In this document: in pieces, positions 1 to 5,952 of the stretch
Layout of the letters: each line of letters opens with the position of its first letter
How positions within the stretch are numbered: the first letter of the stretch is position 1
NCBI GenBank assembly: GCA_036524155.1
Contig: DATDCV010000235.1
Location: forward strand, 1-11,914
DNA from: DATDCV01 sp036524155
GTDB lineage: Bacteria; Verrucomicrobiota; Verrucomicrobiia; Limisphaerales; UBA8199
DNA: 11,914 nucleotides
Direction of reading: 5' to 3'
The notes under the pieces: model-generated
Database searches by the model: none
What the model saw: the letters and a program-made list of their open reading frames with translations, nothing else
What the model was told of the DNA's origin: nothing
Translations under genes and position numbers: made by a program

Positions 1-1174
1 GGGCGGCGGCTTTGGTTCCAAAGACACCCCGCTTGACTCCGGTGAAACGCCACGGTGCCTCCTGGCTCACGCCGCCGAACGTGACCAATTCGTCGCCCAG
101 GTGCAGCACGATGCTGTTGTGTTCGAAGAACCCGGTGACCGTGCTCATCCCGGCGGTAGACTCGTTCACCGGGATCGTGTCGGCATCAGCCGCCACGCCC
201 TCCGCCAGCGTGAAAGTCCGGAAGGCGTCGAGCCGCTTATCGGGAGTCGGGCTCACGTATTTTGAATGCTTGTCGATGAAGAAGGCATAAGTGTGAAAGA
301 TGGAACCAATACCAGCCGCATGAAGACGCGCGATAATTCGGCGGTAATAGTCCCACCCTCCGGGCCACTTCCCGCGGTTGAGCTCGAAGTCCCCAAAACG
401 AAAGAAGTTGGCGCTGCCGCCGTGATTGTCGATTTGGTTGAACCCAAGGCTCCTGGTCATTTCGATCCAGTCCTCCACGTTGGTTTCCGTCAGCGTGCCG
501 AAGTTAAAGAGGTAAGAGCCGTGGTTGAACGGGATCTCCTGCGCCCAGGGCCCGGCCACCTTGCAGAGGGGCATTTCATCCGCCTCCAGGAGCACCTCCT
601 TCAGTGCGGCCAGCATCCGGCCGGGCGGCACGCCAACGATCGCGACTTTCGCTCTCTCGATGCCGAACTTGCGGTGCGCGGCCGCCCGGAGTTCGCTCTG
701 GAGCGCAGGCAATTGGTCCACTCTCGTGATGAGATTCATCGAAAGCGCACAGGCCCCGAACGGTTCCTCCGGCCTGCCTTGGAGCGTCAAAGGCACGTTA
801 AGGAACACCAACGACTCGATTTCGGCGCCTTTCACTGATTCCACAGTCAGCCGAATCCAGGAGCTACGCGGCTCGACCTTAAGCACGGCTTGGGCGCCGG
901 CTGCGCCAAAACTCAGCGCCAGGCGGCCTCCTGCAAAGGTAGCGGACGTCGCCGGATGTTCTTTCCCGTTCTGGCGGACGATGGCGCAGGCCGAGGGAGT
1001 CCCGCGGCGCAAATAGTCAACCCCGGTCGCACGCTCGACGAATCCCAGGTTCTTTCCCTCCGCTGAGATCGTGTAGCGCACCTGGGCGTTCTCGATGACG
1101 ATCTCGCCTCCAACGGCCGGGGCCGATGCGTTCGACCCGGCAAGCAAGCCGATTAGGATTTGCCATTTTCTCAT
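1..1174 (-). CDS. exported glycoside-hydrolase-like TIM-barrel protein (partial, C-terminus outside window)
   Basis: An open reading frame without stops runs from ATG at 1174 off the left edge, about 391 codons, so the C-terminus is missing. The N-terminus (MRKWQILIGLLAGSNASA) is a plausible Sec signal peptide. Residues ~22-200 look like an all-beta domain of the kind that precedes the barrel in GH36/GH97-like enzymes (IVIENAQVRYTIS, then a tag-like 'ATGVDYL'). From ~216 the sequence looks like the start of a (beta/alpha)8 barrel: NHGSYLFNFG, a helix with DWIEMTRSLGF, then QIDNHGG, and HTYAFFID near 293. A segment near 355-385 (LGDELVTFGG, then a PWRFTG-KRGVFGT patch) looks like a small beta insertion. 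The catalytic acids cannot be assigned because the barrel is incomplete. No convincing Shine-Dalgarno is visible. It is divergent from the gene at 1377. Plus-strand open frames inside it are antisense shadows. Exported carbohydrate-active enzyme is an inference; a non-catalytic barrel is possible. Confidence 0.75.
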   Translation of the reverse strand, partial: MRKWQILIGLLAGSNASAPAVGGEIVIENAQVRYTISAEGKNLGFVERATGVDYLRRGTPSACAIVRQNGKEHPATSATFAGGRLALSFGAAGAQAVLKVEPRSSWIRLTVESVKGAEIESLVFLNVPLTLQGRPEEPFGACALSMNLITRVDQLPALQSELRAAAHRKFGIERAKVAIVGVPPGRMLAALKEVLLEADEMPLCKVAGPWAQEIPFNHGSYLFNFGTLTETNVEDWIEMTRSLGFNQIDNHGGSANFFRFGDFELNRGKWPGGWDYYRRIIARLHAAGIGSIFHTYAFFIDKHSKYVSPTPDKRLDAFRTFTLAEGVAADADTIPVNESTAGMSTVTGFFEHNSIVLHLGDELVTFGGVSQEAPWRFTGVKRGVFGTKAAA

Positions 1175-1336
1175 GAGAATACCGGGCAGGCTGTCGCTGG
1201 GTTTTGCCCGAACCAAACCAGAGAAGCGTTTCCTTCTTCACCGGAAGTGACTGGTTTCATGGCGCGACCCTAACCACCGTTTGAACCCACGGCAAGCCAT
1301 GATCACTGGCGGACGAGGCCTGACACTTCGCCTGAC

Positions 1337-1368
1337 TTGCCAAACCTCGCCGACTGCTGGACTATACT
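1337..1368 (+). promoter_or_regulatory. possible promoter giving a leaderless or very short-leader transcript
   Basis: TATACT at 1363-1368 is a good -10 hexamer (five of six matches to TATAAT). TTGCCA at 1337-1342 is a candidate -35, but the spacer of 20 bp is longer than usual. Transcription from this -10 would start around 1375, two or so bases before the ATG at 1377, where no Shine-Dalgarno is present. The -10 and its distance to the start codon are seen directly; promoter activity is inferred. Confidence 0.4.
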
Positions 1369-1376
1369 ACACCGCC

Positions 1377-3485
1377 ATGAAAACCCTTCTCCGACTCGCT
1401 TCGCGAGGATCGCTCGCTGCTGCCTTCCTTTCATGCCAGGCTTTGCTCTGCGCCCAGGTCCCGCAGGTAATGAGCTACCAGGGCTGGCTGACTGCCTCCG
1501 GAACAAACTACAACGGCACAGCCCACTTCAAATTCGCGTTGGTCAATCGCACAGGGACGATGTCTTACTGGAGCAACGACGGCACGAGCTTGGGCGGCGC
1601 TGCCCCAACGAACGATGTCGCTCTGCCTGTCAGTGACGGGCTGTTCAGTGTCCTGCTGGGCGACACGAATCTGGCGCACATGACGCAGAGCGTGCCGGCG
1701 AGTGTTTTCACGAACACCGATGTGCGGTTGCGGATTTGGGTAAGCGACCGGACTTCCGGGTTCCAAGTCCTCGCGCCCGATCAGCGCCTCGGGTCCACGG
1801 GCTATGCCATGCAGTCAGCAGGCGCAGTGGTAGCCTATGGCCTGGCTGCCGGAGTGGTAACGAATCTCGGCACAGTCGTTCAGGTAAACACGGGCGCGGG
1901 GCTAACTGGCGGTCCGATCACCAGCAGCGGGACGATTTCGATTGGCGCCGGCGCAATCAGCAACGCGATGCTGCAAAACTCGGGCATTACGGTGAGCGCC
2001 GGCAGCGGCCTGAGCGGCGGAGGAAGCGTGGCGCTTGGAAACTCAACCACCCTGGCCGCGAACCTGAATCACGATAACACCCTGACCGGCACGGGCGGTT
2101 CGGCCCTCTTGGGTCTGAACCTGGGCAACTCCAACACCTGGACCGCCCGCCAGACGTTCTCGAGCACCATCAGCGGGAATATATCCGGCACCGCGGCCGG
2201 CTTTACCGGACCTCTTCAGGGAGATGTGACGGGGACGCAAGCAGCCACCGTAATATCGAACCTGAGCGCGAGCAAAATAGCGGGCTTATTCCGGTGGCAG
2301 ACAGCCACCACCGTCTCACAGCAGGCGAATCCCAACACCGGTTACATCCTCACCAATGCGTCCCAAGTCACTGTCACGCTGCCCCCTGGCCCGGCGATTG
2401 GTGACACGGTCGCCCTTGCGTGCCCCGGTAGCGGCGGGTGGAAGCTTAGCCAAAACGCAAACCAATCCGTCTTTGCGGGGAGTTTTGACACGCTGGCCAT
2501 CGGGTTGAATTGGACGAATCGCGGTTCACCGGCAAACTGGCGCTCGATTGCATCCTCCGCCGGCGGCACCAAAGCGGTCGCGGTCGTCAACAACGGCCAG
2601 ATCTATGTTTCGACCGATGCCGGTGTGACCTGGACGCCGCGGGAAAGCAACCGGGTCTGGAGCGCGGTCGCTTGTTCGGGCGACGGCACCAGGCTGGCCG
2701 CTGCCGTTAACGGTGGCCAGATCTACGTCTCATCTGATCTGGGGATGACTTGGACCAACCGGGAGTCCAACCGGGCGTGGTCCGGGCTGGCGTCCTCCGC
2801 GGACGGGGCGAAACTGGTGGCGGTGGTCAACGCCGGGTTCATTTATACTTCAGGCGATTCCGGTGCCACGTGGATCCAACGGGGTTCGTCGGCAGCCTGG
2901 TATGCGGTGGCAAGCTCATCTGATGGAACCAGGCTGGTAGCTGTCGTCTACGGCTCAGGGATTGCCACGTCCACGGATTCCGGCGCCACCTGGTCGCCGC
3001 TGCACGGGCCTACCGGCTTCTGGGGTTCAGTCGCGTCCTCGACCGACGGGACGAAGCTCGCCATCGCCAATCGGTCGGGGCCGATTCAGACCTCAACGGA
3101 CTCCGGCGCCACCTGGTTGCCACACGGGTCTTCCGGCGCCTGGTATGCCATCACTTCCTCCGCCGACGGCACAAGGCTCGCCGCAGTCCTCAATAACGGG
3201 CAAGTTTACATTTCCTCCGACTCAGGCCTGAATTGGACTGCCCGCGAGAACAACCGGGCCTGGCAATCCGTCGCATGCTCGAATGATGGGACCAGGTTCT
3301 ACGCGACCGTAGGTGGCGGCCAGATCTTTGTCGCCTCCCCTCCCCCCATCACTCCGGCAACTACGACCACGCCGGGTGCATCCGGATATCTGACGGGCGG
3401 ACAAGGCACCGCCATCCAACTGCTCTATATCGGCAACAACCGGTTCTTCCCCGTCAGCCACGAGGGCACAATCCTCGCATACTGA
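1377..3485 (+). CDS. exported tail-fibre-like protein with seven-repeat BNR/Asp-box propeller
   Basis: This is a 702-aa protein starting at ATG 1377. An upstream in-frame ATG at 1281 would add 32 residues that do not look like a signal peptide; MKTLLRLASRGSLAAAFLSCQALLCAQ does. Residues ~30-150 resemble the domain that begins many Bacteroidota/Verrucomicrobiota tail-fibre-like surface proteins (VMSYQGWLT, DGLFSVLLG, LAPDQRLGSTGYAM). Residues ~160-330 are low-complexity Gly/Ser/Thr/Asn sequence with phage-fibre-like GLTGG and GLSGGG turns. Residues ~340-385 contain NTGYILTNASQVTVTLPPG and GGWKLSQNANQ. From ~388 to 650 there are seven repeats of about 40 residues; the first six carry an Asp box (S-x-D-x-G-x-x-W, e.g. 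STDSGATW) and the seventh ends in FVASPPP without one. Seven repeats suggest a seven-bladed propeller. The tail (TTTTPGASGYL to HEGTILAY) resembles the continuation of the domain before the propeller. Likely cell-surface or secreted; binding partner unknown. The sialidase catalytic Arg triad and RIP motif were not seen, so an enzyme is unlikely. Confidence 0.85.
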   Translation: MKTLLRLASRGSLAAAFLSCQALLCAQVPQVMSYQGWLTASGTNYNGTAHFKFALVNRTGTMSYWSNDGTSLGGAAPTNDVALPVSDGLFSVLLGDTNLAHMTQSVPASVFTNTDVRLRIWVSDRTSGFQVLAPDQRLGSTGYAMQSAGAVVAYGLAAGVVTNLGTVVQVNTGAGLTGGPITSSGTISIGAGAISNAMLQNSGITVSAGSGLSGGGSVALGNSTTLAANLNHDNTLTGTGGSALLGLNLGNSNTWTARQTFSSTISGNISGTAAGFTGPLQGDVTGTQAATVISNLSASKIAGLFRWQTATTVSQQANPNTGYILTNASQVTVTLPPGPAIGDTVALACPGSGGWKLSQNANQSVFAGSFDTLAIGLNWTNRGSPANWRSIASSAGGTKAVAVVNNGQIYVSTDAGVTWTPRESNRVWSAVACSGDGTRLAAAVNGGQIYVSSDLGMTWTNRESNRAWSGLASSADGAKLVAVVNAGFIYTSGDSGATWIQRGSSAAWYAVASSSDGTRLVAVVYGSGIATSTDSGATWSPLHGPTGFWGSVASSTDGTKLAIANRSGPIQTSTDSGATWLPHGSSGAWYAITSSADGTRLAAVLNNGQVYISSDSGLNWTARENNRAWQSVACSNDGTRFYATVGGGQIFVASPPPITPATTTTPGASGYLTGGQGTAIQLLYIGNNRFFPVSHEGTILAY

Positions 3486-3499
3486 GCGGGGCTCCGAGC

Positions 3500-3609
3500 A
3501 AGGGCGATGAACGGACAAAGATAGTGCTGCAGTTACTGAAACTGCCCGAGACAGATACTGCCGCCGATGCTCGAAGCGTCGGCGGCAGGTTTCAGTCCCC
3601 CTCGCCCTT
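3500..3609. repeat. nested inverted repeats between convergent genes; possible terminator, structured RNA or REP-like element
   Basis: Three inverted repeats are nested about a common centre. The inner stem pairs 3558-3571 with 3575-3588: ten perfect pairs (CTGCCGCCGA with TCGGCGGCAG), then one T-G wobble and three more pairs around a CGA loop. A middle pair joins ACTGAAAC (3535-3542) to GTTTCAGT (3589-3596). An outer pair joins AAGGGCGA (3500-3507) to TCGCCCTT (3602-3609). AACTGCC (3540-3546) could pair with the right side instead, giving competing folds. The site lies just after the stop of the propeller gene and before the end of the convergent minus gene, so termination of both is plausible, although no long T-tract follows either side. 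The sequence does not code for a recognisable protein. Confidence 0.7.
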
Positions 3610-3673
3610 AGGCGCCCAAAAAGCGCAGCAGATCAGGCCCCCGCGCCCTGCAAGTCAGAAGTCGGCCCTCGTG

Positions 3674-4456
3674 CTACTTGGCCGGCTGCTTCACTGTGAC
3701 ATGATAGGTGACATCCAGGTTCCAGAGGTAATCCTTGTCCGGGAAAAAGATCCCCGCTGGAAAATACTGGGTCGCCGTGAAGCGAATGGTGTGCTGACCG
3801 GGTGGTAGCGGCGCGAGCATGATCCAATAGCCATCCGACACCCCCACCTGTGGTTCGCCCGTTACGCACGGATCCATCGCCACCCAACTCGGATCCCCTA
3901 CGAAGGTGGTCAGGGACGAGGTTCCCCGGTAGTTGAACAGGTTCCCAAGGCTTTCGCCGTCCACGGTCACGGTCATGTTTGTGACGTGGGCGAGCCACCA
4001 CCCAGCTCCCTCGGTGAGGAACTGCTCCAACGTCTGCCCCGGCGCGGGCTGGAAATTCGGGTCCGGACAGGGGTAGTCGTTGAAATAATTTACCAACGGA
4101 AAGAAGATCTTCTTCCCCACTGGAATCGTCATCGAGCGGACGACGGTTTCGCCGAAGGTGCCGGCGAGAAACCAGACCTGTCCGGACTGCCCCTGACTGC
4201 CGAATCGGCCATCCGGATCCTGGATGGGATTCTGATCAACTGGTGTCGCATAGACCCACTTCCACCATTCCGCCCCCCACTGGCCGTAAGTCATGCCGTT
4301 GGGCAAGGCTTGTGGTGGAATCACACCCGGATTGGCGCCTTTGCCGTTGCCCGCCCAGACGGGTTGCGCGACCGCCATCATTAGAACCGCTGCCAAACCT
4401 GCCCTGCAGGCAAGGGTGAGGGTTCTCTGCAATCTAATCGATGCTCTGGTTTTCAT
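3674..4456 (-). CDS. secreted protein of unknown function (WGAEWWKW / VWFLAGT family)
   Basis: This is a 260-aa protein starting at ATG 4456, with AGGA eight bases upstream. Upstream in-frame ATGs would read into the neighbouring gene and are rejected. Residues 1-35 form a long Sec signal peptide (basic start, hydrophobic LAAVLMMAVA, ending QPVWA). The mature protein has a Trp-rich start (YGQWGAEWWKWVYA, 57-70), then NPIQDPDGRF, VWFLAGTFG (94-102) and IPVGKKIFFPLVN (111-123). There are two cysteines after the signal (130 and 187), which could form a disulfide. The C-terminal third is beta-rich and ends with a PPGQHTIRF strand (208-216), typical of the last strands of an immunoglobulin-like fold. 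The pattern resembles a widespread family of secreted bacterial proteins, recalled as hypothetical, that start with 'SAKWWQW'-like motifs; no function is known to me. It is a single gene with 250 bp of upstream DNA, so it probably has its own promoter. Confidence 0.85.
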   Translation of the reverse strand: MKTRASIRLQRTLTLACRAGLAAVLMMAVAQPVWAGNGKGANPGVIPPQALPNGMTYGQWGAEWWKWVYATPVDQNPIQDPDGRFGSQGQSGQVWFLAGTFGETVVRSMTIPVGKKIFFPLVNYFNDYPCPDPNFQPAPGQTLEQFLTEGAGWWLAHVTNMTVTVDGESLGNLFNYRGTSSLTTFVGDPSWVAMDPCVTGEPQVGVSDGYWIMLAPLPPGQHTIRFTATQYFPAGIFFPDKDYLWNLDVTYHVTVKQPAK

Positions 4457-4548
4457 ACGTTGTATCCTGTCGTTTGCCAGCGTGAGCGCCGGCTTGGTTC
4501 TCACCCGCCCCACCACACAGCCCAATGGCACAGGGAAAAGGGCGTTCT

Positions 4549-4575
4549 TACTGGGGTACTTACCGAAATACCGGC
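4549..4575. promoter_or_regulatory. cluster of GGTA/TACC half-sites upstream of the secreted-protein gene
   Basis: Within the 250-bp gap, 4555-4564 reads GGTACTTACC, four-base inverted arms around CT. It is flanked by TACT at 4549-4552 and by another TACC at 4569-4572, so the TACC/GGTA half-site recurs at short spacing. A run of seven A (4584-4590) lies just upstream relative to the minus gene starting at 4456. This could be a binding site for a dimeric regulator (NarL/FixJ-type sites use similar TAC..GTA halves), but that is inference. The rest of 4457-4706 shows no coding potential, and no convincing -35/-10 pair was found. Confidence 0.25.
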
Positions 4576-4706
4576 TGAAATCACAAAAAAAGTTAATTTC
4601 GCTTCGGATTTCCAACCGCTGCTGCTCTTTGCCGGAGGTACATGACCCAAGGGATAACGATAAAGGGAACGCGCCCTCTAGACGCCCTAAGTGACGGAAA
4701 CAACGG

Positions 4707-5579
4707 TTAGTATTTCCTTGGCGGCCCGTCAGGCAAATCGACCCGGCGGACCTTGATTTCGCGCAGCGCGCTGGTGGTTTGCCAAGCCGCAATACCCATT
4801 GGTTTGGACATCTCGATCTCGCCTGGCCGGAGCGAAACTTTCCGGTCCTTCGTCAGCACATTGATTAGCTTTTCGTTGTCGATCCAGCCCTCGATTCGAT
4901 CTTGGGTGATCCGCAATCGAATTCGGTACCACCGCCCTTGCTCAAAGGAGACGTACTTGGTGGTTTCATTTTCCGAAGCATCCATGCCGTCCAGACTCGA
5001 GATACCGACAAGCCCGCCACCCCAGCCTCCTACGATCAGGCTGCAGAAGGACTCCCCCACCGGCACTGTGAGCCCGCAGAAGAAATCGGACCCCGACAGG
5101 CGCAGCGCATCCAAAGCGATTTCGTAACCCATCTTCGGGAATTCGTTCGTGTAGTTGATGCCCGTGAACGGGTCGCCCATGTTGAGAACAAGCAGCCCGG
5201 ATTCGACCTGAACCTCGCCTCGCCCCGCGAACTGCGTTTCTGACCAGCCCGACAGGCTGTGCCCATCAAACATCGGCTGCCAGCCCTCGCCGGCAAATGG
5301 GGCAGGCGCTTTGGCGGCGGCTTGTGTCAATCTGTCAGCGATGGACGGCCGGGGGGCGGGAGCGACGGGCTGCTCCGCCGGTGCGCTGGCAGCGGGCGGT
5401 TCGGTGGCTTTCGTCACTGGCGGAGCGGGCTCCGGCCGACTGGGCGCGGAAGCACAACCTCCGCCCAGTAAGAGCAGCCCAGACATGAGCCCGCCTGCCA
5501 CCAGGCCCATCCACCCGAAGCAACTCGGCATGAGGAGGCGGCCGGACCGCGAAGTTAGGTATGACTTGGAATTGCTCAT
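4707..5579 (-). CDS. DUF1080 (3-keto-disaccharide hydrolase-like) domain lipoprotein
   Basis: This is a 290-aa protein from ATG 5579 (MSNSKSYLTS). The frame stays open further upstream, but that part overlaps the divergent DUF167 gene and looks random. Residues 17-42 form a hydrophobic signal ending LLLLGGGC, so Cys42 could be lipidated, although Gly rather than Leu/Val at -3 makes the lipobox imperfect. Residues ~43-95 are a Pro/Ala-rich linker typical of a tether. Residues ~99-290 match the DUF1080 pattern: GWQPMFDGHSLSGW, then beta strands, the WYRIRLRI strand, a DRIEGWIDNEKL strand and a closing IKVRRV. This concanavalin-like fold is found in huge numbers in Verrucomicrobiota and Planctomycetota. 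Some members hydrolyse 3-keto-glycosides and others probably bind glycans; which applies here cannot be told. No good Shine-Dalgarno is present. It is divergent from the DUF167 gene with 61 bp between starts. Confidence 0.85.
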   Translation of the reverse strand: MSNSKSYLTSRSGRLLMPSCFGWMGLVAGGLMSGLLLLGGGCASAPSRPEPAPPVTKATEPPAASAPAEQPVAPAPRPSIADRLTQAAAKAPAPFAGEGWQPMFDGHSLSGWSETQFAGRGEVQVESGLLVLNMGDPFTGINYTNEFPKMGYEIALDALRLSGSDFFCGLTVPVGESFCSLIVGGWGGGLVGISSLDGMDASENETTKYVSFEQGRWYRIRLRITQDRIEGWIDNEKLINVLTKDRKVSLRPGEIEMSKPMGIAAWQTTSALREIKVRRVDLPDGPPRKY

Positions 5580-5640
5580 AGTGCGCTGAAACCTTACTCT
5601 AGGCCCGCAGAACGCACTCGGCGAGTAAAACATTGATGTC
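5580..5640. promoter_or_regulatory. divergent intergenic region with interleaved palindromes
   Basis: Only 61 bp separate the start codons of the DUF1080 and DUF167 genes. AGTGCG (5580-5585) is inverted as CGCACT (5613-5618). TTACTC (5594-5599) is inverted as GAGTAA (5623-5628). ACTCG-G-CGAGT (5616-5626) is a small palindrome. Both promoters must lie here or inside the neighbouring gene. Possible weak -10 boxes are TAAAAC (5626-5631) for the plus gene and TAGAGT or TAAGGT on the minus strand. The repeats could be an operator, but five- and six-base repeats also arise by chance. Confidence 0.3.
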
Positions 5641-5952
5641 ATGAGCCAACCCAATTTCCTGCGCCCGCAGAAAGACGGCGTGCTGTTGTCGGTCAAGCTC
5701 CAGCCACGCGCTTCGCGGAATGAAATCGGCGAGGCGCTGGGTGAGGAATTGCGCATCAAGGTAACCGCGCCCCCGGTTGACGCCGCCGCCAACGAAGCGC
5801 TGCTCCGGTTGGTGGCGGAACACCTTGGCTGCCCGCGCCGCCAGGTCGTTCTCGAGCGCGGCCAAACCTCCCGCCACAAGACCATCAAGCTCTATGGTCT
5901 GACGCTGGCAGAAGCGGCCGCCAAATTCATCCGTCCCGATTCCCCGGCTTGA
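5641..5952 (+). CDS. DUF167 / YggU family protein
   Basis: This is a 103-aa protein, the usual length for the family, starting at ATG 5641 with no clear Shine-Dalgarno. The family pattern is well kept: VKLQPRASRNEIGEA near 18-32, LRIKVTAPPVDAAANEALLRLVAEHLG at about 38-64 (the APPVDGxAN signature, with Ala in place of Gly), and the closing LERGQTSRHKTIKLYG (72-87). This is a small alpha/beta fold whose biochemical role is unknown; distant eukaryotic and archaeal members exist. It is the first gene of a two-gene plus-strand unit whose second gene starts inside its stop codon region (TTGA at 5949-5952). Confidence 0.92.
   Translation: MSQPNFLRPQKDGVLLSVKLQPRASRNEIGEALGEELRIKVTAPPVDAAANEALLRLVAEHLGCPRRQVVLERGQTSRHKTIKLYGLTLAEAAAKFIRPDSPA

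Noticed and set aside
266..838. 190-aa plus-strand open frame
   Set aside because: Antisense to the exported barrel gene, whose minus frame has a signal peptide and protein-like composition; the plus frame shows no recognisable domain.
1281..1376. Upstream ATG for the propeller protein
   Set aside because: The extra 32 residues are not signal-like and would cover the probable -10 box; MKTLLRLASRGS is a normal signal start.
2538..3327. Sialidase activity suggested by Asp boxes
   Set aside because: Asp boxes occur in many non-enzymatic propellers; the Arg triad, RIP motif and catalytic Tyr/Glu of sialidases were not seen.
4457..4792. N-terminal extension of the secreted-protein gene to 4792
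   Set aside because: It would overlap the end of the DUF1080 gene and put 112 non-signal residues before a good signal peptide; ATG 4456 also has an AGGA at proper spacing.
5580..5888. N-terminal extension of the DUF1080 gene to 5888
   Set aside because: The added 103 residues are antisense to the DUF167 gene and would bury the signal sequence.
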